Positions 47,561-60,605 are shown, counted from the first letter of the stretch. The stretch is 64,000 nucleotides of DNA from Cadophora sp. MPI-SDFR-AT-0126 (GCA_020747065.1 JAGMVK010000008.1:1860001-1924000); one strand, 5' to 3'. Notes: generated by a model from the letters alone, not told the origin. Numbers and translations: made by a program.

Positions 47561-48137
47561 GTCTAACCCCCCTATTTCGGCTACCTCGCTTAATTGTAAC
47601 ATTTCCTATTTAAGACCTAATAACTCTATTATACGTTAACTTTTTATATATAATATTATAGATTCTAAATCTTTATCTAATTCTAATTTTATAAGTTTAA
47701 TTTAATGCTTTTTAGTTATAATTTAAGCTTTTTTAATTATATATATTATTATAAGTTAGAAATTTAAATTAATTTAAACTTTGCTTTTTTTTCTTAATTA
47801 TAATTACTCTATTTACTCTTTTAACTTTTTAACTTTTATATCTATTTTCTTTAATTCATAACCTCTCTTATTGATTTCATTTATAATCTTTATAAAAAGT
47901 AAACGTTTCATTAGAAGTTAATTATATAATTTAGTAACTAAAGTATAAATTTATTTATATAAATTATTTTTAATCTTTAGAATCTATACTTTAATTAAAA
48001 TATCGAAAACCTTTAAAAGTAATATTAATATCTCCTAAGGCTTTAGAAAAAGTAAATTAATTGAGTTATTACTATTTTCTAATAATAATAATAGGCTTAT
48101 TAATAGCTTAGCGATAAATATCGACTAAAGGCCTATA
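47561..48137. other. AT-rich, RIP-degraded DNA without recognisable content
   Basis: Extremely AT-rich, no open frame of note and no family recognised. Confidence 0.6.
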
Positions 48138-48706
48138 CTCGTTTAAACCAGTTAAACGCTCATATCGCTTAAACGCCTAACTAAAAAACGTGATTTTTCG
48201 TAAAATCATAATAACTCTACTAATTCCTTATATAATTCAATGATTTCAACGCGTAAATAATTATTGGATTATAATATATCTTTTAGTATATACTAGTTTA
48301 TATTATCTTTACTTTATTTATTTTAAAATTAATTATTCAATTTTATTATATTTTACTTAACCTTTATTTATAATTAATATATAACGCTTATTCTATTTAC
48401 AAATACTTAATTAAATTAGTTAGAATTAATATTTATACTCTATTTAATAAATACTACCTAAGTAAAAGTCTTTTATATATTACTCTTACTAAGAAAAATT
48501 AATTAATATACTAAATATATTCTAATATAAGAAATATATTAAACTAAAATAATACAATTATCGAAAATTATAGATTCAATTACTTCGTATCTTTTACAAT
48601 TAAAATTATTTTATTCCGAGTTATTATTATAGAGTTGTAATTATTATAATAAGATTTTTTTAGTTAGGCGTTTTAGCGGTATAAGCGTTTGACCGGTTTA
48701 AACGAG
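48138..48706. mobile_element. 569-bp TA-flanked inverted-repeat element (MITE-like)
   Basis: The two ends are inverted copies of about 50 bp. The left end (48138-48188) starts CTCGTTTAAACC and the right end (48656-48706) ends GGTTTAAACGAG; both contain AAACGCY...CGCYWAAACGCCTAACTA-type inner blocks. A TA dinucleotide lies on each side (48136-48137 and 48707-48708), the target duplication of Tc1/mariner-type elements. The inside is AT-rich with no coding frame, so this is a non-autonomous or RIP-destroyed element. Confidence 0.8.
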
Positions 48707-48708
48707 TA

Positions 48709-49424
48709 GTTCTCTACTTAGCTTTAATATTAAAAGAAGTAAAGCTCTCTTAGCGTATCTTCTAATAATAAATAAAGAAATTACGCCTATTAATTAAAGT
48801 AAAATCAACTATTAAACTTCTTTTATAACGCTTACTTTAGAAAGATTATTATCATATATAATAATAGTCTTATATATTAATATAAAGATATATAAAAATA
48901 ATAAGAATTTCTTAAAATGTATAATTATATAATAAAAAAAGTATAAAGAAAGAAAGGTAATATATAAAAAGATTTACTTTATCTTGCTTAGCCTCGCTTA
49001 AGTAAATACTTAGAAATTATTCTAAAATAGTATATTTATCTTAAGGCTTTATTATAAGACTTTATTATTATACTTTCTTCTTTTTTTAAAAAAAGCTTAT
49101 TCTTAAGTATTCTACTATCTCTTAATTACTACTAAGTAATTGCAATTATTAATATTATTTGCCTAAGCTTTTAATTATTTAAAAAGCTTTATAAGTAATT
49201 ATACTTAAGATAAATTAAATAAAAGTCTTTAATCTTATAAGAGGTGTATTTAAGGTTTAAGGTTTAAGGTATTATACTAGATTAAATTAATATTGTAGTA
49301 TAGCTAAGTAATATAATAAGAGAATATTAAGTATTACTTATAATAAGTAAGTACTTCTTTTAATTATTATTTATTATCTTTAGTAATATTTATTAGTAAA
49401 AGTAATTCTTAAATCTATCTTAAT
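48709..49424. other. AT-rich, RIP-degraded DNA without recognisable content
   Basis: No open frames or recognised family. It is the DNA into which element X2 inserted. Confidence 0.6.
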
Positions 49425-49646
49425 TATAATAGATAGTTCGTGTAATTATATATATATCGCAGATTACATATATATCGCAGATCACGGGACTTAGGAGTTA
49501 TAAGAGGTAACTAGACGCGATATTATAATAAGACTAGTAGCTACCCTTTTTTATACTTAAGCTTAAGACTTCTTTTAAAACCTCTTTTCTCCTTATTTTT
49601 TCTTATTATATTATAATTATTAATAAACTTCTATTAGGCTATTATA
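49425..49646 (+). mobile_element. 5' LTR of Gypsy element X2
   Basis: About 222 bp. It starts TATAATAGATAGTTCG and ends GGCTATTATA, the RIP-altered form of TG...CA. It is the reverse complement of both LTRs of X1 (54277-54497 and 60380-60600) and includes the tandem TATCGCAGAT boxes seen there. The element continues at 49647-50140 and again after 63598. Confidence 0.8.
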
Positions 49647-50140
49647 TTAGAAAAGACTACTTTTACTTATAAAAGTTCTAATATTCTTAGCTAATTCCTT
49701 AAGTATTTATTAAATATAATTAAGTTATATCTTTAGCTTCTCTTTCTCTTTTTCTTTCTCTTATAATATACTTATTTCCTTAAATACTTTTTAAGTATAG
49801 TTAAGTCGTATATTATAAGATATTATACTTTACTTACTACTATACTAGAACTCTTCTTCTAAATAAATAAAACTAACTCTTTCAGAAAATCTAGTAAGAT
49901 TTATTATAGCTCTTTTAAAGCTTCTTTTTCTACTTACTTATTAGTATTTTCTCTTTTTCTAATAATTAATTAATCTTACTTTCTTTATATTAATAAAACT
50001 CTTATTATTACTTAGTCCTTCTTTTATATCTTCTTTTATTACTAAACTAAAAAACGCGGATAAAATAATCTTATTTTACTTAACTTATACTTTAATATAA
50101 TATCCCTAATAGATAATAACTTCGAGAATAAGGATACTAA
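49647..50140 (+). mobile_element. X2 internal region, left part
   Basis: This matches the reverse complement of the X1 sequence just inside its right LTR (about 60379 down to 59920). It ends at ...GGATACTAA, where element L is inserted. The same X2 sequence resumes after L as ACTAAGTAGACTTTAGC. No intact coding frame. Confidence 0.75.
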
Positions 50141-50589
50141 TATTACGAATACTCCTAAGCGACCTCAGGGTTATAGAAGGAAATATCCTTAGAGTAGGCG
50201 TACGCCTAGGAGCTTAGTAGCTCTTAAGAATAAAGCTTATAAGAGCTAATAATAGTCTAAGAAATATATAATATATAGCTTTTTATTATAATAGTATTAT
50301 ATAATATAGTGAATTAGCTATAAGTTTCTATAATTAAGTTATATAATAAATTTAAGGATCTTACTAGATCCTTAAGATCTAAAGATCTTAGAAAATCTAA
50401 AGAAGAATAAAAGTTCTATAAGAGACTAATATATCTACTATTAGATAAGAGCTTTATATTTAACTTAAATAGTATTCTTAATTATATTAGTAATTATCTT
50501 AAACTATCTATATAATATACTTATTTCTTAATTATTAAAGATTACCCTTACTTTTTATATTTATAATAAATAAATACTAAAATATTATA
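50141..50589 (+). repeat. LTR A (5' LTR of element L)
   Basis: About 449 bp, starting TATTACGAATACTCCT and ending AATATTATA. It is similar throughout to LTR B (53815-54265) and LTR C (63158-63598); shared blocks include GAAATATCCTTAGAGTAGG and ATATAATATAGYGA. Confidence 0.85.
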
Positions 50590-50699
50590 CTTTAAGTACT
50601 TTCTTATTAGAAGTACTAACTCATATAGATAATATATCCTCTACTAAAGGATCTTCTTTATTGGATATAGTAACTAAAGCTAAAGCTACTAAAGCTATT

Positions 50700-51530
50700 A
50701 AACCTACTCTTATTAACTTTAAGCTTATCTTAAAAATAATTTAGCTAAACTTTTACTATAAGGACTATACTAAGCTCCGAGCTTATTTAACTTAAGTTAA
50801 GCTTTATATTAAGTTCTATAGCTATTAGTTTACTACTAAAATAGACTAAGTCCTCTAGGTAGTTATATTCTTATAAAAGTAAGTATTTAGCTAGATTAAG
50901 ATATTCTTAAGTAATTATATAAGAAATTAGACTAAGGAAAGAAAAGTTTCTAACTTTATATTAAGGAATTATAAAGGATTTTCTAGGACTTTAAGGGGTT
51001 TAAAAACCATATTAATAAGATTTTTAAAGATATTAACTAAGAGTATATAGTAAAGCGTAATATCTAAAACCTTAAGTAGACTAAGTCTACTACTTCTTAT
51101 ACTACTACCTTTTAGTAGTTTACTAATTAAACTAGCTAGAATAATAATACACTTAAGGCCTAGTATTATAAAGAGTTAAAAGATAAAGTAAAAGATAAAA
51201 TTATAAGGTCCGATACTCTAGATAACTTATAAGAGCTTATTAAGATAGCTATTAAGATTAATAACTATAACTATAAGTATACTTTAGAAAGAAAAAGCTA
51301 GTATTATATAAAGGGATATATATTAAGAGTATAGTAATAAGAAACTCTTTTACTTCTATAAAATAGAGCTAGATACGACTTTTTATAAAAGTAATAAGAA
51401 AAAGCTACGTAATAGCGAGCTTTCTAAGAAAGTTATAAATAAGTAATAAGAAAAGAAGCTATACTTTAAATATAAGTTATTAAGCTATATAGCTAGCTCT
51501 TACTAATAAAAAAATAGTAATTAAGTAAGA
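50700..51530 (+). pseudogene. gag-like region of element L, RIP-degraded
   Basis: Reading through stops, the + strand shows Gypsy gag-type text: VKLYIKFYSYQFTTK, KVSNFILRNYKGF, AKRNIQNLKQTKSTTSY, and a degenerate zinc-knuckle-like segment with Cys codons changed (KYKLLSYIASS) near 51470. This is the retrotransposon capsid region; not functional. Confidence 0.65.
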
Positions 51531-52959
51531 AATATATTAGTATTATAAAGCGTAATAATTATAATAGCTTAATTAAATAACTTGCTATTATATATTAATA
51601 TATAACTACTAATAAGCTCGAGGAATACTATATTTATACTTAACTTAAGGAAACTAAGAATAATAGTAAGTAAAGCTTATCTAAAAATAACTATATCTAA
51701 AAGTATATAATAAAGCTCTCTGGACTTATATAAGCTTTAGAAGAACTTATAATAATAAATTATAAGGAAGATAGTAAAGAAAGCTTAAGATCAGATAAGA
51801 GAGAGGAAGTTTAATTTCTTTTATAAATACTTAAGCTAAGACTATTATAATTACTATAGTAAAGTCCTAAGATTAGAGAGTAATAAGAAGTTTCTTAATA
51901 AGAAGAAAGCTTCTATAATTTAACTTATAATACTTATTATTAAATTAGAGTTAGTACTATAGAAATTATTAAGGAACTTAGTATAATTAATTTAAAAAGA
52001 CCTTAGTAAGTAGATATCTATAAAGTAATATACTAAGACTATTAAAAGATTAGTTAAAGGAAAGTTAATAAGAATAAGGTATATATATAATTCCTTTCCT
52101 AAGACTAAGCGCTAATCCTTAATACTAATAAGTTACTATAGCTAAGAGAAGTCTAAGAGACCCTAGCTAAAGGCACTAACTAAAGGATATAAGTAGATAT
52201 TAAAGATAACTCGCGAGTTTACTATAAAGCTTAGAACTTAATTACTTTTCGAGAACTTAGTAAAGATATATATTTAAAGTAATAATTATTAACTAGACCT
52301 TAAAGATCTAGTAAAACGTCTTAATAAGGGAATATTATATTAAATACTTTCTAATCTAGTAGCTTGCTATTATAAGAAAATAATACCTTATTATAGAAGT
52401 AAGAATTAAGGAAGTAAAGCTATAAGTAATAATAGACTTAAGAGTATAAAAGAACTTTATATCTTTTACTATTATACTCTAGTACTTTCTATTAATTATA
52501 ATTAAGGCCGATTAATACTACTTAATACTAGTTAATAATAAAGCTACAAGTAGTAAGTTAATTAATATAACTATTATATTATTATATATAAGTATCGCTA
52601 AGTACTCTAAGATTATCTAATTTAATATAATATAAATTAGAGAGTATAATATTATCTTAGAGCTATTTTAAATAGAAAAGTATAACTTTATTATTAATTA
52701 AATAATAAGTAAACTAGAATTTAATTATTATTAGAATAAATACTTCCTACTAGGAATAAAAGTAATAAGTATTTAAGAGGTTAGTACTACTTTTAAGGAA
52801 GAGCTTAGACACTAGAATATAAGTTTACTAATAAAGGATATACTATTAGTATACTATAAGTTTATAGTACTATTTAAGAAAGAATAAAGTATTAAGGCCT
52901 TACTTAAAAATTAGGACTATAATTATAAGATTAAGTTAAAACTAAGTACTAAACTAATA

Positions 52960-53814
52960 TTCTAACTACTAAGGGAATACTTAGTAATAGACTTAATAAT
53001 AATTAAGTAATATATTAATAAGAACCTAGTGAAAAGGTTTATTAAGAAGTCTAAATCCTTATAAAGAATTAATATCCTTTTCGCGAAAAAAAAGAATAAA
53101 AGATAATAGATATAAATTAATTACTATTAATTAAATAATAATATTAAGAAGAATTATTATATACTACCTTTAGCTAAGGAGCTATAGGACAGACTTATAA
53201 GGGCTAAGATCTTTACTTAGCTTAACTTAAGAGGCGCGTATAACCTTATTAGGATAGCTAAGAGTAAAGAGGAAAAAATAGTATTTTATATATATTTCAG
53301 ATATTATAAGTATATAGTTATACTCTTTAGCTTAACTAATATACTAACTATATTTTATTATCTAATTAATAATATTTTATAGCTATACTTAGATATAACT
53401 TATATATATTACTTAGATAATATACTTATTTATTCTAAGGATAAGAAGTAGTATAAAAAAGATATAATAGCTATTCTTAAGTGATTAAAAGCTATATATA
53501 TACTTCTAAAACTAAAGAAATATAACTAATATATAAATAAAATACTCTTCTTTAACTATATAATTACTATTACTAAGTTAGCTATAAATCCTAAAAAGAT
53601 TAAAAGTAATTAAAGAGTAAAGTAGACTTATAAATATTAAGGAAATATAATCTTTCCTTAAGTTTACTAACTTCTATAGGCGATTTATTAAGGATTACTT
53701 AAAAATCGCGAAGCTACTTATAAAGCTAACTTATAAGAATAAGGAGTTTTACTAGTCTAATTAAGCTTAAGCTACCTTTAAAGCGCTTAAAGTCGCTTTT
53801 ATTAAGGAACTAAT
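52960..53814 (+). pseudogene. Reverse transcriptase region of element L, RIP-degraded
   Basis: Family text is visible despite stops: ILFAKKKNK, ELQDRLIRAKIFTQLNLRGAY, YLDNILIYSKDKK (catalytic YLDD changed to YLDN, near 53405), FTNFYRRFIKDYLKIAKLL, and FKALKVAFIKEL at the end. The frame breaks at 53814, where the solo LTR B starts, and resumes at 60606. Confidence 0.8.
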
Positions 53815-54265
53815 TGTTATAGATACTCCTGGGCGCTTCTAGAGCCCTAGGAAGAAATATCCTTAGAGTAGGCGTGTACTAGAGAGCCTAGTAGCTCCTA
53901 GAAGTAGAGCTTATAGAAGCTAATAAAAGTCTAGAAAATATATATTATATAATATTTCCTTATAATAATATTATATAATATAGTGAATTAGTTATAAGTT
54001 TCTGTAGTTAAGTTATATAATAAATTTAAGGATCTTATAAGATCCTTAAGATCTAAAGATTCTAGAAGATCTAAAGGAAAAAGAAAGTTTTATAAAAGAC
54101 TAGTATATTTACTATTAGATAGGAGCTTTATACTTAACTTAAATAGTATTCTTAATTATATTAGTAATTATCTTAATTATCTATATAATATACTTACTTC
54201 TTAATTACTAGAGATTAAACCTAGAAGCTCTTATATTTATAACGAGTAAATATCGGACTATTATA
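53815..54265 (+). mobile_element. Solo LTR (LTR B) of the L family inside L
   Basis: 451 bp, TGTTATAGATACTCCT to CTATTATA, flanked by the direct duplication CTAAT at 53810-53814 and 54266-54270. Its own duplication, different from the ACTAA around L, shows it is a separate insertion later reduced to one LTR. Confidence 0.85.
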
Positions 54266-54276
54266 CTAATACTAAC

Positions 54277-54497
54277 TGTAATAGCTTAACGGAAGTTTAT
54301 TAATAGCTATAATATAAAATAGAAAAGATAAAGAGAAAAGAGATTTTAAAAAGAATCTTAAGCTTAAGTATAAAAGGCGTAACTACTAGTTCTATTATAA
54401 ATCATATTTAATTACCTCTTATGACTCCTAAGTCCCGTGATCTGTAATATATATATAATTTACGATATATATATAATTATACGAACTATCTATTATA
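54277..54497 (-). repeat. 3' LTR of X1
   Basis: On + it reads TGTAATAGCTTAACGG to ATCTATTATA. It has the same length and orientation as 60380-60600 and contains the CCTAAGTCCCGTGATCTG box. Confidence 0.85.
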
Positions 54498-56849
54498 CTA
54501 TTCCTCTTCTTAAGGAAGGCTTATCCTTAAGCTATAAAAGAATTACTTCTAGGCTTTTAGTAATATTATTATATTATTTTTTAGTCTCTTATAAGCGTTA
54601 TTATTTTTTAATTCTTATATTATAATCTAGTACTTTAAGAGCTTTAGTAGGCCTAAGAGTGTAGGATTTTTTCAGTAGAAATCTTTAAGCTTATATAAGT
54701 AAGTACGAAAATCTATAGTAAGGTAAAACTTAGGATTTAAGTTAAGTCCTTTCTAATATACTTAGTAGTATAATATATTATCTTACTTAAAGTAGATATT
54801 TAAGATATTCTAAACGTCTTATTCTTATTCTATATTAATAGCGATTATTTTTTCTTAGTTTACTTAGATTTAGTCTAATAAGGGATTATTATTATAATAC
54901 TATAACTTATTTATAAAGAATACTAAATAAACCTTAATAAATTTAGGTAAGTTTAATTAATAAGAGTAACCTTCTTTCTATAGGACTTAATATAAGCTAG
55001 CTTATTAATTATCTAGCTTCTTTTTTGGCTAGTAGGTTTTCTAGTTCTTAATAGTTATCTAGACTTAGTCTCTTACTTCCTAATTAACTTCCTAATAAGA
55101 CTTATTTATATCGTATTATTTCTTTTTCTATTAGTCTTTTAAAAACTACTTAGCCTTTTCTTATATTACTTTATATTACTTTACGAAGGCCTAAGCCTTA
55201 GTAATATTTAGCTTTTCTATAATTATAAGTTCTAGCTTAAGTTATAGCCTATCTTAGTTCTAGCTTATATATAGCTTATATTTATACTTAAGCTAGTAAG
55301 AAGATATACTTAAGGACTTATTAGGTAGTATTAATTAAGTATAGTTTATTATTAGTAGAAGCTTAAACTAGTTATTCTAGTAGTAGTTTATAAAGAAGTG
55401 AAGTCTTTAGTCTAGGTACTAATTTATAATTTTAGTCTAATTATTAATCTAAGTGTAATAAATTATAAAGAGTTTAATCTTAATACTAAGGATCTAATAA
55501 AACTTATACTAGAAAGAAGAGATAAACTAGAGTCCTTTATTTAATATAATTATCTTAAGTAAACTATTAAATCTCTAGTAATTTATAATAAATAGTTAAG
55601 CTAAGTTATAGGAAGTATATATAAAGTAGTATAAGATTAATATGACTTTCTTAAAGAATTAATCTATTATAATTAATATTAAATTATACTTAAACTTATT
55701 CTTTAGTATATTCTTAAAATTTATTATTAAGTATTATTAGGATTAGTTTAAGATTAGTAAAGGATATAAGTAACTAAGCGTCTTATCTTATTAATAATTA
55801 GTGCAGTTATAAGCTAAGTAATTAGAGATAAATCTAATAATATCTTTAAATATTCTAAGCTAATAGTACTTAGTTTTAAGGAGCTTAAAAGTCTTTGATT
55901 TCCCTAGGTAAGTAATAAAGAGCTAATTATATATATACTAGATTAGTCGTATATAAAAACAGTTAATATTAAGTATCTAAAGATAATTCTTATATAAAAG
56001 TAGTTTATTATCTTAGAGTATATACTAGGAATCAGGTTCTTATAATTCTTAGTACTAAATAATTAAAGCTTTATAAGTCCGATTAATATAGATTAGCTCT
56101 ATAATAAGGTTTATCTTCTTATTTATCCTAAACTTCATAGGAGCTAAAGTACTAATATTAAGTAATTAATCTAATTTATAGAGGATATAAGAGTTAATTT
56201 AGTTTAAGTGGATTAATATATAAGTATAAAGTTTATCTTTTATCTTAATCTAATCTTTAATATCTTATTTATAGTATAATAGTACGTTAGTAGTAGTATT
56301 TTAGTTACTTAGGTAGTATATTATTATAAAGTAGAAGTCTACTAGAATTTTAAATTACTTTACTTATCTTTTTATAAGCTTCTTAATAGCTATAAAGTAT
56401 TTTAAGATTTTATAATTTAAAAAAACCTAAAAGCGCTAGTAATTAAACTAGAATACTAGTTTTATACACTAGTGAATTAGTAATTATATAATTACTAGTA
56501 TTTTTTTATTATAAATATTATAATTTAATTTAGTAAGGCTTATTATTTTAGATAGGAATAAGACTAAGTACTAGTTATCTTCGTGCTTTTATAAGAGTAC
56601 GCCCGCGATTACTTTATTTAAGGCATTAGTCTTAATCCGAGTTTTTAGTGATATATTATAGTGTTTTAGATATTCTAGGGCTAGTATAGCTTTCTTTAAG
56701 TCCTAGAAAGCTATAAGTTAAGTAAGGATTATCTTAAAAGAGATTAATATCTTTATTAGCTTAACTAAGGGTTTAGCTATTTTATTATAATTTAGGATAA
56801 ACTTATAATAGAAATTATAGAAACTAAAAAAAATTAAATTCCTTAGACT

Positions 56850-57350
56850 ATAGTAAAAGGGATCTAATTTTATATATACTTTATAGCTACTAAGTTAATC
56901 TTAATTTCTTCTATAATAATAAAAAAGCTAAGGAATTTAATTTTTTTAATATAAAACTTACTTTTTTAGATATTTATTAAAAGATAGTACTACTATAAAT
57001 AGCATAAGACTTTCTTAATATATTCCTTATATTATAAGGAGTTATTAGAGTATTTAATAATATTATCTAAGTATATAATATAGAATATATTAAGGTAATT
57101 AAAAAGGATATTATTTATATACTATTAGAATATTATAGGGCTATTAGTGAGTTCGAAGGGTATAATCTTATACTTATAATTTCTATAGTAGGTCTAAAAT
57201 ATAATATACTTTTTAAAAGCTAAGTCTATCTATATATAATAAAAGGTACTTTAGATATTAATCTTAATAAAGACCTTAGCTTATCTAAGATATACGAAGA
57301 CTTTATTAATTAGAGGTAGTAAGTATTAATTTTTTTATATAATCTTATTT
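56850..57350 (-). pseudogene. Reverse transcriptase region of X1, RIP-degraded
   Basis: The minus strand shows Gypsy reverse transcriptase text through stops: YQRLNKIIQKNQYLLPLINE, AKVFIKINIQSTFYYI and YLDNIIKYSNN near 57060. The catalytic YLDD is changed to YLDN, the same change as in element L. Confidence 0.7.
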
Positions 57351-60300
57351 AGTCTTTAGTAATTAATATAAAAGCGTAGGCTATTATTTAGTTTCTTAAT
57401 AAATAAGGTAGAATAAGTAAAAGGAGTATAGCTAAGAATAATAAAACCCTTATTAAGGTTCTTAAAGTATTTCTTTATTACTTAAAGTTCTACTTTACTC
57501 TATTAGTATAATAGTTTATAACTATAGTTAATTTTAACTTTAATTTAATCTTATAGTCTAGTCCTAGTACTAAGTTAGGAAGAGTATTAGTAGTAGTCTT
57601 TAAGAATATAATAGTATACTTCTAATATTAAGAAAGGAATTTCTTTTATAAGATATTCTTATAAGATTCCTCTTTAATAGAGAGTAATTATAACTTAGCT
57701 TTCTAAGTTACTTAGTTAATAGCTTTATTTATCTTACTTAGTATAATTATAAAGAATTCTAATTTCTTCTAATAGAGAGTATAATAAAAAGCTATTATAT
57801 TAATCTTAATTATATTTATCTTTAGTAGGGTCCTTTATTTTAAAGTTAGATATTAATATATAGAAATTCCTTATATAAAGGTAATTAAGTGAAGTTTATT
57901 AAGTATAAGATTATAAAGTTCTCTTTCTATTTACTAAAGTAAGCTAGTAGTCGCTATTACTTAAGTATAAGTAAGGTATTTATAATAAATAGCTTAGCTT
58001 TTTAGATAATATTAATTATAAAGTTATTTAGTACTATAGTATTTCTTTTACGCTACTTAGCGAGTAGTGTAATATATAGTAATTAATAGAGACATATATT
58101 AAAGCTTATAAGGGGGTAGCTTTATAATTTATAGCTTTATTAGCTATTTATTAGTAATACTAGTAGTAGCTATAGTAATATCTTAAGTTCGTTAAGTAGT
58201 ATCTTTCTTATTTATTACTACTTATTATTAAAAGATATTTTATTAGTTAGTAACTTAGATATTATAGGAATCTAAGGGCTATATAGTATTATAAATAATA
58301 TATAAGAGTTTTAGGAGTACTATAGGAATATCTTTATTATAAGGTTATATTAAGCTTTAGTTCTTAATATTAAGCTATATATTAAAGTAAATTATTTAAG
58401 TTTACTTTAAGATAATCTTATAATTTCTAAGGTCTAATAGTATAAAAGGAATTTATTTTTAAATTTACTAATTAATTAGTATATTTAAAAGGATAGTATA
58501 TAATATAATATTATTAGCTTAACTATTATAATCTTTTACTTATATAAGATTAAGGAATAAAGTAAAAGTAATACTAAACTTCTTAGTAAGATCTTTAATA
58601 AGTTTAGTATTAATAAAAGTAAATCTACTTACTCTAGAGTTAAATAATATAAGAAAAGTAATTCTAATATTATTATAAAATAATATATAAGAAATAGTAA
58701 AACTTTTATTACTTATTAATTAATATATATTAATCTCCTAAAGATTAATTATTTATCTTAAGAAGGAATCTTCTTTTAAAGTTTTTAGTTTTCTAAATTA
58801 ATAGTATCTTCTAGTTTTTCTTAATCTTTATTAGTTTTAAAAAAGTCTTTATTTAAGAATTATTCTAATACTTTAATTTCTAAGATACTTAAGTTAATAA
58901 AATTATAAGACTTAAAGTAATCTTTAGTTATATATTTTACTTTCTTATAGTTTTAGTAAATAATAAGCTTTTAAGTACTAAAAGTTATAAGGAGTAATTA
59001 GAGAAGTATAGAAATTATAAAGATTAAAGTAGTATTATTTACTAAGGAAAAAGTAAATATACTTTTTTATAAAAATAAAGTTAAAGAGTTTTAAGTAAAT
59101 AAGAGTATTATATAAATTAGAAAAGTATTTTAGTAATATTATTTTTAAGTATAATAACCTTTTTTATTTAAGAAATCTATAATAAAGATAAAATCTTAAA
59201 AACTTTTATTAAAAATAAATTTATATATAACTTAGTTTTATAAGAATAAATAAAGAGAGTTATAAAAGTAAGTTATAAAGTATTTATTAAAGAAGATATA
59301 AGTATTTTAAACTAATTTAAGAAAGTAAAAGTAATATTCTATAAATAATTCTATTAAAAATATCTATAACTTATTTAAAGCTATCTTAGTATTTTATTAT
59401 TTAAAAGTATTACTATAAATATTACTTAAGTAATTAATTATTTCTTTAGTATTAATAAATAGTTTTATTATTCTTTATTTAAAGTATAATAATAAGTAGC
59501 CTTAAGTATTTTCTTTAATATAATTATATATTATAGTAATATAAGACTTTTTATTAAGGTAATAATTAGAATTAATATTTAGTTTACTTAGTATTAATAT
59601 AAACTAAGTATATTATTTTAAGTTCTTAGAATTACTAAAGAATTTATTAATATATAATTCTTAGGAATATTTTTTATAGCTTAAATAATAAGTTTAGTTA
59701 ATAAGATAAGAAAGATTAAGATCTCTATTAGAAGAGTTATTACTACTTAAATCTTTATTATTACTAGAGGAATTCTAAGTACTTAATTACTTTAAAAAAG
59801 TAAGGACTTATTATATAATCTTATCTTACTTATTCTATTACTTACTTAATTTCTTTAATAACTTTTAGAAATTCTTTTAGGTTTATTCTAGTTATATAGC
59901 TAAAGTCTACTTAGTATCTTTATCTTTAAAGTTATTATCTATTAAAGATATAGTATTAAAGCGTAAGCTAAGTAATATAAGATTATTTTATCTATACTCT
60001 TTAGTTTAGTAATAAAAGGGGACTAGGTAATAGTAAGGGATTTATTAGTATAAGAAAGGTGAAATTAGTTAACTATTAAAAAGAAGAGAAATACTAATAA
60101 GTAAGTAAAGAAGAAGGCTCTAAAAGAGCTGTAATAAGTCTTATTAGATTTTCCGAAAGAGTTGATTTCACTTATCTAAAGGAAGTTTTAGTGTAATAAG
60201 AAAGGAGTAGTGCCTTATAATATATAACTTGATAGCGCTTAAAAGATACTTAAGGAAATAAGTATACTATAAGAGGGAGAGAGAAAAAAAGAGGAGCTAA

Positions 60301-60379
60301 AGGTATAACTTAACTACGCTTAATAGGTACTTAAGGAATTAGCTAGGGATATTAGATAAGTAAGAGTAGTCTTTTCTAA

Positions 60380-60600
60380 TATAATAGCTTAATAGAAGTT
60401 TATTAATAGCTATAATATAAAGTAAAAAAAATAAGGAGAAAAGAGGTTTTAAAAGGAATCTTAAGCTTAAGTATAGAAGGTATAGCTACTAGTCCTATCG
60501 TAAATCGCGTCTAGTTACCTCTTATGACTTCTAAGTCCCGTAATCTGCGATATATACGTGATCTGCGATATACACGTAACTACGCGAACTATTCGTTATA
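60380..60600 (-). repeat. 5' LTR of X1
   Basis: On + it reads TATAATAGCTTAATAG to ATTCGTTATA, followed by the duplication CTAAC at 60601-60605. It keeps more GC (GCGATATATACGTGATCTGCG) than the other copies. Confidence 0.85.
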
Positions 60601-60605
60601 CTAAC

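Larger units (their letters stand above)
54277..60600 (-). mobile_element. Ty3/Gypsy element X1, complete but RIP-degraded
   Basis: 6324 bp on the minus strand. The LTRs are 60600-60380 (5') and 54497-54277 (3'), each 221 bp, flanked by the duplication CTAAC (54272-54276 and 60601-60605). A purine-rich tract (minus strand, complementary to ~54498-54515) sits just before the 3' LTR, confirming orientation. The reverse transcriptase region lies at about 57350-56850. No frame is intact. The sequence next to the 5' LTR recurs as X2 at 49647-50140, and ~59840-59500 recurs inverted at ~63640-64000. Confidence 0.85.

Noticed and set aside
49425..50130. A ~700-bp LTR for the X family, from the long inverted match between 49.4-50.1 kb and 59.9-60.6 kb
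   Set aside because: The X1 copies show that the LTR is only 221 bp, with TG/CA-type ends and the CTAAC duplication. The rest of the match is internal sequence shared by X1 and X2.
50141..54265. LTR A and LTR B as the two ends of one short retrotransposon
   Set aside because: LTR B has its own duplication CTAAT, whereas A is flanked on its left by ACTAA, which matches the right side of LTR C. The pol frame also continues past B to 60606.
54437..54625. A 62-codon open frame on + within the AT-rich block
   Set aside because: It overlaps the end of the X1 LTR and encodes an Ile/Tyr/Leu-only string expected from AT-rich DNA.
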